64,000 nucleotides of DNA, taken from contig JAPTOF010000008.1 of the NCBI GenBank assembly GCA_028554755.1, positions 11,782,501 to 11,846,500 on the forward strand, in the 5' to 3' direction. Positions 1 through 10,830 of this stretch are shown piece by piece (the first letter of the stretch is position 1; each line of letters starts with the position of its first letter). The position numbers and the translations under genes were made by a program. A model generated the notes under the pieces. It had not been told where the DNA came from. It saw only the letters and a list, made by a program, of their open reading frames with translations, and did not search any database. The stretch is from Cordia subcordata. Lineage: Eukaryota; Streptophyta; Magnoliopsida; Boraginales; Cordiaceae.

Positions 1-862
1 TATTTACAAGAAATAGAGAAAGAACAAGAAGAACTTCCCTAAATTCTTGCTTCCAAATCCGTACAAATCCTTCAATTCTTTGTTTGCTGCTTCAATCCTT
101 GCTTGGTGTGGGGTTTAGATGGTGGTTTAGGGTGGTTTGTTTAGTGGGTTGAGGTTAGGGTTTATTAGGGTTTAAAAAATAAAAGTTCCTCCCCTCAAAA
201 GGGCTGAAAAATGGCTTAAACAAAGCTTTCAACGCGTCCAGCCGGGGGCCCAGCCGGTCAACCGGCTTTGGGCCTAAGTCGTCTGGCCAAAATTGGCCCA
301 GGTTCTGATCTAGCCGGTTGACCGGCTTGGTCGTCCGGCCTATACAGAGGGTAACCGATCTTGATAGTAAAATGGTCATATCTTGCTCGTTTTAGCTCCG
401 ATTCGCGCACCGTTTTTTTCTATGGCTTTGTATCGTCGTGGGGGATCTCTCAAGCCATAATTTTCACCCTAAAATGTATCCAAAATTTGTCCATGTCCTT
501 TTTATGTTGCAAGATCCGAATTTGGCTCACGTTGCGCTCAGTTTCGCCTCGGTCGCTCCTTCTTTCTTCCGGCCATTTCCAAAAGCACTTTTGTTCATTC
601 CTTTGCATCCAAAACACCCTTGGCTTTGTTCCACACTTCAATCACCCTCAGTTAAGCTCCAATTATCTTCCCAAATCACACCTTAAACAAGCAAGAAACG
701 TACATTAGTGTAGCATTTAAGTCCTAAGTTCAACTATGAACGTGTAGACCCTAATATGCATGAGTATGACCTAAATGTTAAACTAATACATCAAATGAAG
801 CTCAAAACACCTCAAAACAAGTATATAATTGCAAAATATAAACACACAAAATAGACACATCA
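1..862 (+). repeat. LTR-like repeat family A, copy 1 (3' part only)
   Basis: This segment is clearly related to 5574-6858 and 54273-56168. Shared blocks include 'ttcgcgc...tttttctatggctt', 'gtccatgtcct', and a 3' tail of short A/C-rich words ending near CA. The window starts inside the element, so its left end is missing. The right end is placed at about 862, where the coding frame of the CACTA transposon begins to be readable on the minus strand. It carries no coding sequence, and the short open frames across it are not conserved between copies. I infer a solo LTR or non-autonomous LTR element, because copy 3 has a 5-bp target duplication. Confidence 0.7.
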
Positions 863-1216
863 CCTATTATCCCAGCAAAGTTGATGTCTTGCAACTTCTA
901 TTACCAAGTCTGCATATGGATTTCTGCCTTCTGTTTGCGCGGATGTACTACTTTGTATAGGTACATTATCTTCCCCATGCCTCACCCACTTAGTGTAGCC
1001 AAGTAAGAACCCGTTACGTAATAGATGATCTGCCACTTCATCCTTACCCAGACACTTCCTTAATTTGCACTTTGTACAGGGACACCTCATATTCCGATTG
1101 TTTATTGGTTCATTTTTGTATGCAAAATCAATAAATTCTTTCACACCAGCAATATATTCATCAGTTATCCAATTGTCCCTTATCTGACTATACATCCAAC
1201 TTCGATCTAGAGACAT
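863..1216 (-). pseudogene. CACTA ORF start, transposase-associated domain, truncated
   Basis: From the ATG at 1216 the frame reads MSLDRSWMYSQ, then a stretch with DEYIAGVKEFIDFA, RCPCTKCK and HLLRNGFLLGYTKWVRHGE. This is the order of the plant transposase-associated domain that opens CACTA TnpD-like proteins: a DRSWMY start, a CPCxKC cysteine motif, and a closing W-x-x-HGE. The frame stays open to about 862, where the family A repeat begins, so the catalytic part of the transposase is absent from this window. The domain probably contributes to DNA binding in transposition. As present, the gene cannot make a full transposase. Confidence 0.75.
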
Positions 1217-4200
1217 TGTCTTCCTAATAAAGTTAAACAATAAATACTTCCATGGAATCAGATTAGAAATGAAGTATAAGCATTGGTAGCAGAACATGTG
1301 TTAAGAAAGGAGACAAAAAAAATACTATAAATGATTGCAACATAACAACAATGTATGACCTATGTTTGTTCAATTTTTCTTTTTTCTTTTTTAATTAAAA
1401 GTTACTACACAATTTGTATTACTCCTAACTCATATGGAACAAGATTTTTGGATATGTTGATATACTATGAGATTTTTGACGTTAAATAAAAAAGAATGCA
1501 CAATTAACAAATTAATGAAAATCATGAAAGGAATTTCAGATCGCAAATCACAAATATAGCTTCATAGTAAAAAATTATTTTACAATCATTTGCATCAAAT
1601 TGATTGCTTCTAAATTTATTGAATAACTTACCTTTAAACCCAAGCTCAAACCTTACTAGTTTGCAAATTAAACCCCCAGATGTGAAATTTCAATCCCAAG
1701 TTCAAACTTTTACTACGTATAACTTCTACACATTAACAAGAAAGAAAGAAATCAGACGATTAGAGAATCCCAACTTAATATATCATTCTATTATGAAATA
1801 CATCATTAGTACTAAGTTACCAAGGCCTACATATATTACTTTCTCTTTCTAAACCATAGGGTGGTAACAAAATCCAAAAACATAATGGTGTAAAGAGCTT
1901 GATTAACCATGGTATCATACATTAAATAAAAAGTTTAGTGACTTACTAGAAAGCCTTTGTCATTCTATCTTGCAACAACGTCGGCAACCATCTCATACTA
2001 GACCATAAAGCGTGTCATGCTTTCTTTCCTTTTTCTTTTTTTGACCCCAAGAGGTATACACACAAGTGATAAGAAGTTAAAAGCTACATTTGAACGCAAA
2101 AGACAAACATGTTAAAATAGGCAAACATAAAGAAAGGAATCAGGATTCAGAGAACAAAGGGAACTTACACGATGATAAGATTCGGATTTGAAAATGTATC
2201 AAGTGACTTTATTAGCTCTCAAGTAAAAAACTCACAAGCAACTAAAGACAAAAGAAATTGTTTATTCTAACACATTACTCAAAAAATTCTTTTTTGGTAT
2301 TTGAAAATGTATCAAGTATATGTCTAAAAAAATGAAACAAGTCCTTTTTTCGGTAAATGTTCCATTAGTCTTTTCCTTTTTTTTTAATATCTTATTGACA
2401 ATTAAGTCCATTATCTTTAAAACACTATAAATCACTTTCTTACTTTTACAATTTTGACTTCATTAGCTCTCAAGTAAAAAATCCTCAAAAAATTTAACAA
2501 ATTGGATTTGTCAAAAAAATTAGCATATACAATTCTTTCATTTTAATCTTAGCTGACCCAACCATACCTCTCCAAATCATTAATCTACGTGTGTGTCACA
2601 TGTCTAAATTATTAATTCTTTTTGCCATTTTTAACTTGATGACTAATGGCCTCATAAATTACAAAATTAAAAAAAACTCACTATTTCTTGTTTGTAGAAA
2701 ATAAGTTGATCAAGATTTTTGCGAATTTTGATATGAATAATGAGATCAAAATTAGCTTTCAGTTGAACTTTTAAAAATCTTTATCAAGATTGCTTCTTTT
2801 TCATTTTACAGATAGTTGCATAGTATTCTTGATGTGCATATATCAATCATTAACAAATAGACTTAAAATTTGCTGAAATATTCACTTTTCCACAATCATG
2901 TACATGTTTAAATTGGGTAGCTTGAAAAGTTATGTGCGATGAAGCTGTAATGGAGTAAGGATTCAGAGAACAAAAGGAACTTACAATAAGCTAGGATTCA
3001 GATTTTTGCAAAAATGATTTTGTGATGCTGAAAAGATCTCAAATGTTTCATTTCAGGGTACAGTACATAATTTGGCAACTTATGTTTTGTTTGCTGACCC
3101 ACGCACTATGTCTAGTCCTCGCATATAAAAAAGCACATCCAAAAGTCTAATTTTTCAACTCCAGAGGCCCTCCAATTGTTTGTTCCTTAGGAAGGGAAAT
3201 AAAAAAAAGACTTCATAATGGAAAATTGGAAAAGGAAAAGAAATGCTTTAGAGTTTAAGACTGGACCATTTCATCATATATATAATCGATAAATTAAAAA
3301 AATTAAGAATAAAAAAACATGTCTAGGATAGAAATTCATCTTTAAAGTTTATCTGAAATTGTTTCACCCTTTATTTCTTTCTATCTCTAGATTCCTAAAG
3401 TGGTATATATATGGAGTGGACAGAAGGGGTCCAAAAGCTGAAAAATTAAATCAAAGAAAGCTATGAGAAACAAGGAAAGGAAAATGAAAAATTGGTAGCA
3501 GAAGCAGCAGCTTAACTTTTGACAAGCGTGACAAAAGCTTTCCAATTGGATTTCCGTGGAAGAATATTTGTATGAGAAGAAGAGAATCAAGAACTTAACA
3601 AAAACCAAAAATACTAATAAAATATTAGTCTTTAATTTGTATGGTAAGAATTTAGATGAAACTTTGCAGATTTCACTATTTTCTTCGAATTCTAAAGGAC
3701 CAATCATTGGTTCAATCTCTTCAAAAAAGATAATCCTAGTTAAAACTGGAAAATTCAGTCTTTTTCTAAAAAAATTAAAACGGGAAATTTCCAATATCCG
3801 AGAGAGCATGATGGAAAAATGGATATTTTCTTAACACAAGAAAGCAAGCAATTCTAGAGATAATGAATAACTAATTTACGATACCTCAATGCTAGCAAGC
3901 GCGAGATGTGTGCTCCTGATGATGCGAAGAACTCTACAGATCTACTTCCTCCAGAAGACAAAGCACCAAGGCAGCTGTTGAAGCTACTACAGTGAATTTT
4001 AGACCAGATAGATAGTGGTTGCGGAGAGGTGGAGAGATAGGGTGGTGGTGGTCGAGAGGTAGATCTAGGGCTTTAAATTTGACGATGATGGAGCTGGTGA
4101 GTTTTGGGATTTTGGGTATATGTTATATATAGTGAAGTTTTTTAAAAATGATAATATTAACCCAATAGTTTTATTAATTATAATTTTGGTAAATTATAAA

Positions 4201-4463
4201 TATTTTATATTTAATTTAAGTAAGATATATAGTTTGAAATTACCAAGTTAAAGTATAAGAAACTAATTTAACAAACTATACTTAATTATAATTATAGTAT
4301 AGTTCTAATTAAATAGCAAAAAATTGAATTAGAATAGTTTGTAAAATAATTAATATTTGTTATTATAATTTCAATTAATTAGTTCTAATAATAAAAAATA
4401 CAAATAATAATAATATTATAATAATGTAGCTAAAATAATATGAAATAATATACTACCATGATA

Positions 4464-4501
<38 letters not shown>

Positions 4502-4964
4502 ATACAAATATATTTGTGTTAATATACTAATACACAAATATTATATTTAATGTGATTATGTTACATTAAAATGTCATAATTAAATTTAAATCAACTAATC
4601 ACGGTTAAGTTAGACATTGAAAAGTTAATTTACTTAATAAGATTGTTAAAACAATTAAAAATACAAAAGTTTATAATATAAATAAAATTTATCAGTATAA
4701 TTAGCAGTACAAGTAATATCAAATAAGTCAATTGCAGTGATTTAACTATACATATCCATTAATATAATATAGTTAGATTTGTAGTATGTAGTATGTATAA
4801 TACATAATCTTGTGTGTATATATATATATATATATATATGAATTTATGTATATATACAAAGCAAGTGCGCATTATATATAGGCTAAACAATAGGATGTAA
4901 AATATTTTTTTAAAACTACAATTCCTTCAAATATTTATTTAATTTTTTTAAATTTTAGATTTAG
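1217..4964. other. CACTA interior, no gene recognised
   Basis: This is AT-rich sequence between the transposase start and the subterminal repeats. I see no conserved coding frame. The open frames at 1604-1852, 3387-3809 and 3556-3834 are low-complexity and match nothing I recognise. A GA/GGTGG-rich patch at about 3940-4110 is less AT-rich than its surroundings and could be a 5' untranslated exon of the transposase. Simple (TA)n tracts lie near 4465-4495 and 4817-4840. Confidence 0.5.
4465..4495. repeat. (TA)n microsatellite
   Basis: An uninterrupted TA dinucleotide run of about 30 bp. A second shorter run lies at about 4817-4840. Confidence 0.9.
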
Positions 4965-5345
4965 AGACCGATTTAAAATCGGTCGCTAAATTTAGAGACC
5001 GATTTCAAGTCGGTCGCTAAATTAGCGACCGATTTCAAGTCGGTCTCTAAATTTAGCGACCGATTACATGTCGGTCTCTAAATTTAGCGACCGATTTCAA
5101 GTTAGTTTCTAAATTTAGCGACCGATTTCAAGTCGGTCGTTAAATCCGGTCTCAAACTGTAATTTTGCGACCGATAGAAATCGATCGCAAATTTGATAAT
5201 ATAGTTAGATATTTAGCGACCGATTTTTAGTTTAGTGACCAATTTTTGGTCGCTAATTTGTTGCTGACATATTTAGAGACCGATTACATAGTCGGTCGCA
5301 AAAGTTAAATTTAGCAACCGACTTTCGTCTGTAGCTAATTTGCAG
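4965..5345. repeat. CACTA subterminal palindromic repeat array
   Basis: About ten imperfect copies of a palindrome with core GACCGATTTCAAGTCGGTC, each flanked by TTTAG and CTAAA, are spaced roughly 30 bp apart. Copies degrade toward the terminus, where the spacing loosens. In CACTA elements such arrays bind the TnpA-type protein and bring the ends together, so I infer the same role here. Each unit can form a hairpin by itself. Confidence 0.85.
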
Positions 5346-5355
5346 TCGCTATAGA

Positions 5356-5372
5356 CCAGTTTTCTAGTAGTG
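5356..5372 (-). repeat. CACTA terminal inverted repeat
   Basis: The minus strand reads CACTACTAGAAAACTGG. The adjoining trinucleotide TTA (5373-5375) is the candidate 3-bp target duplication, but its partner lies outside the window. Confidence 0.8.
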
Positions 5373-5573
5373 TTAGGTAGTGGATTAGACCCTCGAGAGT
5401 TCGAACCACTCTAAATCGCTGTGTTTGATATTCTTAACCCTATACTATTTATATTTTGAGTATTTACCTTGAATTTTGCATGTGCTTTTGTTTGAAATTA
5501 TTGTTAAGACTTTTAAGTGCTTAATTGTGCTAATTATCCGATTCACCCCCTTTTTGGATTCATTCTCTGGGCA
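5373..5573 (-). mobile_element. Copia-type (SIRE-like) LTR fragment hosting the CACTA
   Basis: On the minus strand this begins TGCCCAGAGAATG, then an AGGGGGTGAATC block, and after about 150 bp GAGTGGTTCGAACTC. The same order (TG start, GGGCAA, AGGGGAGGTGAAT, then TAAGTGGTTCAACC) is found at the start of the 1.6-kb LTR at 50735-52345, so the two are related LTRs. The CACTA terminus directly abuts the inner end, which suggests that the CACTA jumped into this LTR. The rest of the LTR would lie beyond the far end of the CACTA. Confidence 0.6.
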
Positions 5574-6858
5574 ATATTGACAATTAAACGTAAAGCAAAC
5601 ACATCTAGGGCATGACATTTGAGAATACACTAGTATATTTTACTACTAAACACATGGACGTGCTTAAATTACACCAATTTAAGCAATAGCACCCAACATG
5701 CATGCGATAGAAGCTATTTATGCTATTAAGCATGCAAACACACATATAAAATCATTACACAAACACATAGACATGCTAGCATAATAAACTTTAATGTACA
5801 TATGCAACTTCATTGAGGCATTTCAATAAACACATAGACATGTATGTAAAATGACCTTTAAAACCCTAAGTACAAGCATATATATAGATCAATCAAGTAC
5901 CCATAACAATAATGTAATAATTGTCCATAACACAAGAGTAAATCACCCTACATAGCTCTAAAATACATAGATTGGCTTAGGATAGAGGAGATATACCTTT
6001 TTATCTACAACCATGCTTTACAATCCAAGAGCTCATGCCTAAATTCTTGTGTTTGATCCTCTTAGAGGCTTGATTCCAAAGTGATTTTGTGTATGCGAGA
6101 GTGTGTAAGAGCTGGGAGATGAGAGGATTAGGGTTTTGGGAGAGAGGTGTGAAAGAATAAGACTTATTGTTTATAAAATGGCCAAAAGGGGGCTTTTATA
6201 ACCAATATTCCGTGACTACCTAAACACCTAACTGGTGCACCACCTCCAAGAGCTCTATATTCCGTCAAAGAAAGGTTGCTCACTAGTTTTATCGGCCTAG
6301 TCAGTTGATGCACCACCTCTTTGAAGGGTACTCAGCTAGCTCTTCTTGTTTTGCTCCATTCAACTTCGTTTTGGCTTCGATTCGCGCGTGATTTTTTCTA
6401 TGGCTTCATATTGCTTCTAGGAATCTCCCAAGCCATTTTTATTCATCTTTTGCACCCTATAAAAATATCCAAACTTAGTCCATGTCCTCCTTGGTTGCAA
6501 GCTCCGAATTTGGCTCCCGTTGCGCTTGGTTTCGCCCAGTTACTCCGTCTTTCGTTCAGGAGCATGCAAATTCAATCTTCTTGATTTCTTCTCATCCAAA
6601 ACACCTTTGTCTTGGATTTATCATTACATATTCATAATTTTAAGCTCCAAGCATTTTTCCAAATCTCACATAAAAGCACTAGAAATAAGCACTTCGTGTA
6701 GCATTTTTCCTATTCCTATAAACTCAACCATGCACACTTATTTCCTTGCATGCTCAAATATAGTATAAACACTATACTAAAGCCTTCTAATAAGCACAAA
6801 ACACCTCTAAATAGATATAGAAATACAATGCAAATACCCACACAAAACCAACACAGCA
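5574..6858 (+). repeat. LTR-like repeat family A, copy 2 (left-truncated)
   Basis: It is collinear with the right two thirds of copy 3 (about 55010-56168), including the 'acatagacatg' words and the 'ttcgcgcgtgattttttctatggcttc' stretch, and ends at about 6858 in ...acacagCA. The left third seen in copy 3 is missing, because the copia-type LTR fragment takes over at 5573. It is non-coding. The right edge cuts off the copia element at 6859. Confidence 0.72.
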
Positions 6859-9581
6859 GTCAGGTTCTGTATCTTTTGGTAAGAGAGTAACAGTATGAGA
6901 TTGATATCTAGCTAGAAGATTAGGGGGTGGTCCTAATTAGACCTAGTGATCATAGGATGGAGATTAGGAGATATGGCATAGGATGGAGATTAGGAGATAT
7001 GGTTAAGTGAATTGGTGAATTAGATTGAGAGGTACTGGGAGAATAAGAGACTCCCCCCTAAGAAGATATTGAGTGATTAGCAGTGTCTAATGGAGGAAGC
7101 TGACTAGTATTAAGACTTTAGGCAGTAGCTAAGCAGGATAGAGAGGAATGAGGATCAACCATGTCAGAAGTATCAGCTAGTGGAGTAGGAGGATTAGAAG
7201 AATGACTCTGAAAAGGAGGTGAAAACAAATGAGTAAATAGTGGAGTTGAGTTAGTGCTGTCATATGGAAAGACTATTTCTGCAAATTCAATATGTCTGGA
7301 GATGTAAATCTTGTTTGTTTCCATGTCAAGGCACCTGCAGCCTTTTGTATGAGGGTAATAGCCCAAGAACACATAAGGTCTTAATTTGTTTTCTAGCTTG
7401 TTACCAATACATGGTTTGAGCTAGGGGAAGCAAAGACAGCCAAAGACTCTAAGGTCGTGATAAGCAAGTAGTTCTTGATAAAGAACTTGAAATGGTGACT
7501 AATTCTACAAAATAGGAGTAAGCAGTCTATTGATTAAAAAGTTAGCAGTAACAAGAGCTTCTAGCTAGAATTTTGAGGGTAGATGACTATGATTAAAAAG
7601 AGCTAAAGCGGTTTCTATTATATGTAAATATTTTCTTTCCACTTTACCATTTTGGTCAGGGGTATGTGGGCAAGTAGTTTGATGCTTTGTGCCATATTTT
7701 TGCAGAAACAAGCCAAAAGCATGACTCAAACTCTCCTCCATTGTCTGTTCTAAATGTTTTGATTTCAGTGCCAAATTGATTTTTTATCATAATATGGAAA
7801 CATAGAAAAGCAGCATAAGCATATCATTTGTGTTTTAATGAATAGATCCAAGAGTATCTAGAGTAATTATCCAAAAAGTTTATATAGTCTCTATAGTTTA
7901 TACGTGAAGGAAAGGGAGTAGGGCGCATACATCATATTGTACTAATTAAAAAGAAAACAAGACTTAGAATGTGCCAAACGAAAAGAACATTTATGAGATT
8001 TTGCAATAGAACAATCTAAAAATTCCATAGCATGACACTTTATTGGTTTATCTAGACAAGAAGAAATTGTGTTTGTAACTTGACTGCAAGCGTCCCAAGC
8101 CTAAAATGCCAAGTTCTATCTTGATCTTGGCAAACTTGAGGAAATGAGTTATGAAAAGCTGAGTGGCTCTGAGAAGAAGTGGAATGCAACGAGGTTGCAG
8201 ACTTGAATTGAAATGGTAAAGGATATAATCCTTGTTCACAAGGGCCCTGGAATATCAGCAAATTTGATGTATTGTTTAGGATTGTAACCCCTTTATCATT
8301 GAAAATAGCAGAACAACTATTATCCTTTATGAGTTGGTAAATAGAAATGAGACTAGAAGAAATAGAAGGAACAACAAGAACATTATATAATCGTAAAGTA
8401 GAAGAAGGGGTGTTGATTTTACCAGTACTAGTTTGTTAGATAGGGAATGTAAGCCCATTACCAACAGATATAGTTTCAGAACCAAATAAGGCTTAGCTTA
8501 TTGCAACTAAGTGGCATCAGGAGTGATGTGACTAGATGCTCCAGTGTCAAGATACCATTGTGATTGGGAAGTAGTAGCTTGATTCTGAGACACTTAAGTT
8601 GTCATGGTTATAGAATCTAGCTTCACATAGTGATAATTGTCCATGTCCAATATATGCCAGTATTGCAAAGTATTATGGTTAGGCTTACCACATATTTGGC
8701 ATATCACAGATGGAGATGGTTTAGAAGTAGAAGCTATAGAGTTAGACATAGACTGCTATTTCCCTACAGTATTTCCTCTTCCTTACCTCCTTTGACATCT
8801 ACCCCCTCTATTGGAGAACTGCTAAGCTCTGCTCCTATCTCTTCCTTAAGGAGATTGAGTTGTCTAGAGGGTAGTGTGCAAATCAATAGACGAGAAAGGG
8901 TTGGAAGAATCAGGCAATGTGAGTTTATTAGAGAAGGACAAGTTTAGCTCCTCATTAAGTAGAAGACTGCTGAGAGTAGGAAGAGAGATAGAAGTCTCTC
9001 TACTTCCTATTGAGCTCACGAAAGAATCAAATGTAGAAGGTAAACCTTTGAGCACATAGAATATGATTTCTTCTTCCTTAAGACCTTCTTGTGCAGCACT
9101 TATACTATCAATGATAGATTTAATCCTTGTCTAGATACTGTTGAATTGTCTTAGAGCCCTTAGTTAAAGAGTAAAGTTGATTGATCATTTGATAAATGAA
9201 AGAGTGACTAGAGGACTTAAACGTTTATTTAGTTGCATTCCAAGTTGCAAAAAATGTTTCAAGATGATAGACTTAAGAAAGTATACCTGGAGGCAATGAG
9301 GCATAAAAACAATTCACCAAATGTTGATCAATTGTCATCCACTCATTGTTTGTTGGATTAGCCATGAGTGTACCATCAACAGCCCTAATATAAGGAAAAG
9401 GACATGGCAGCTTGCCAAGAACAAGATCAAGTAGTCAATTGGCTCTCAAGATGCCTTGAAGTTGCATTTTCCCCAAGAGATAATTGCCATTATCAAGATT
9501 GATGTTGACATACGCAGGAAAATGTTGCAAAAGTGTCTTCAAGCCAGTTGGAAGAGAATCATTTGATGAAGTAGAAGCCAT
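6859..9581 (-). pseudogene. Ty1/copia gag-pro-int pseudogene
   Basis: The gag-like start at 9581 reads MASTSSNDSLPTGL. It continues with a gag block containing NYLLGKMQLQGILRAN and LDLVLGKLPCP. A CxxC knuckle with CGKPNH lies near 8690, and the aspartic protease signature DTGASSHI is near 8550. A pre-integrase WHFRLG motif is near 8110. An integrase stretch with DQNGKVERKYLHI is at 7774-7565, and the integrase C-terminal FLGYYPHTKGCRCLD with YISRH is at 7372-7118. Several in-frame stops and frame changes separate these pieces. It would have supplied capsid, protease and integrase of the retrotransposon but is not functional. Confidence 0.82.
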
Positions 9582-9894
9582 AGCAAAACCCTAAGTTGAA
9601 ACAAGTTCAATTTAGAAAGGATCAGAAGATATTAATTGAAGAGAAGTCAATTGAAGTTCCCGCAAGTAAGAATTATCAGAACTTTTCACTAGAATAACAA
9701 TGTAGGTGATCGAAAAGAAGTAACCAATCAAAATAATCATTGAGAAATCAAAGAGATGAAGACTTCGAAGCTTGTGCAGAAGAAAAAGAACAAAGTTTTT
9801 CCTTTGATTTAGAGGATGATCGAAGAAAACAAAAGAATCGCCATGGCTGTGGCAAAAAAAGAAAGCCTCAGGATCGCAAAACCTATGATTACCA

Positions 9895-10108
9895 TGTTAA
9901 CTCAGCTAGAAAAGAGAAGAGACATAAATGTCTAAGTAAGCAATGAACTATTTCTCATTTAGTTAGTTAAGCGTACAGATCTATATATAGAAGTTAGTGA
10001 CAACTGTAACTGAAAATGGAATCTTCTAGCTAACTGAGCACTAACACTTGATAAGCCAAGTTTGAGTTGGCAAGTGGACTTTGACTTCCTCATTTGCTTA
10101 CTCTAACA
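9895..10108 (-). repeat. Candidate copia 5' LTR with primer-binding site
   Basis: The minus strand starts TGTTAGAGTAAG at 10108 and ends GAGTTAACA at 9895, giving TG/CA ends over 214 bp with a TATATATAG box inside. Immediately downstream TGGTAATCATAGG (9894-9881) resembles the TGGTATCAGAG initiator-methionine primer site of copia elements. The partner LTR is gone, so identification rests on position and ends only. Confidence 0.6.
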
Positions 10109-10830
10109 TATCTACTAAAACAATAACTCTAAATTTTAGATTTGCTTCTTTCTAAATTTTTTTGAAGTATCACATTCTGCCATCGAGGCTACATATTAAA
10201 ATATTCCTATTATCAATGTATCGTATTATGCAACAACCTTTTCTTGCAAAGAAAAAATTACCCTATTTCAATTCAAAAAACTTCCCTCACCCTTTGACCA
10301 ACTTGGGAGAAGGGGGGGGGGAGGGAACTCTCTTGTGCCTTTTAATTAATAAGTGGCGAACTCTCTTGCACCTTTTAATTAATAAAATTTTTCTCTGCTC
10401 CCAAAAACTTTGCCTATACATAACTTTTCATGCCATATCTTTCTCCAACCTACCCGATTATTATCAACCTATTAATCAAAATTCATTAATACAGTATATT
10501 ACCTATATATATGGATAATGTCAAATTTATATTGAACCCGCATTACTCAGTTAAGTGCTAGTGGTATAATAAGATTTCACCGAGTGAAAAAATAAATAAA
10601 TAAAAAATTGAACAGTTGGAAGTTTCAAATCAAGTACGCTTCGACCGCTTCCACTGTAGGATGTAGTTTCTCTCAGCTGCTTTCCTTTTCTGTCATTATT
10701 TTGTGGTGTATTTTATTGATGAATAGCATAGAATGCTCATAATATGCTTGATGAAATGCCCGTGAGAATCGAAAATTGCGTTGATTAATATATCTTCCCA
10801 AATCTTTCTGCTTCCTGAAATCCACTGATA
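10109..10830. other. Upstream region of the PPR gene
   Basis: No gene is seen. It holds a 33-bp direct duplication at about 10325-10390 (GAACTCTCTTG... then TTTTAATTAATAA), and a G-run at about 10313-10322. The promoter of the PPR gene is probably in this interval, but I cannot point to a convincing TATA box or start site. Confidence 0.5.
10325..10390. repeat. 33-bp tandem duplication
   Basis: Two copies of a unit starting GAACTCTCTTG and ending TTTTAATTAATAA lie head to tail with a 33-bp period and two or three mismatches. Confidence 0.8.

Larger units (their letters stand above)
863..5372 (-). mobile_element. CACTA (En/Spm-type) DNA transposon, 5' portion
   Basis: The right end is a canonical CACTA terminus. 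Read on the minus strand it begins CACTACTAGAAAACTGG at 5372. Just inside lies an array of about ten short palindromes (4965-5345), the arrangement expected of subterminal transposase-binding repeats. Further in, on the same strand, is an open frame with a transposase-associated domain (863-1216). The other terminus is not in the window, because family A copy 1 interrupts the element at about 862. Terminus, subterminal array and domain are all seen directly. The family name comes from the known CACTA signature. Confidence 0.82.
6859..10108 (-). mobile_element. Degenerate Ty1/copia element, 3' half missing
   Basis: In minus-strand order there is an LTR (10108-9895), a primer-binding site (9894-9881), gag from 9581, a zinc knuckle, a protease, a pre-integrase segment and integrase. 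Sequence is then lost at 6858, where repeat family A copy 2 begins. Reverse transcriptase and the 3' LTR are absent. All frames carry stop codons and shifts, so the element is long dead. Confidence 0.82.

Noticed and set aside
4965..5345. Palindromic array considered as an operator cluster or tRNA-like structure
   Set aside because: Its position just inside a CACTA terminus explains it as a subterminal transposase-binding array.
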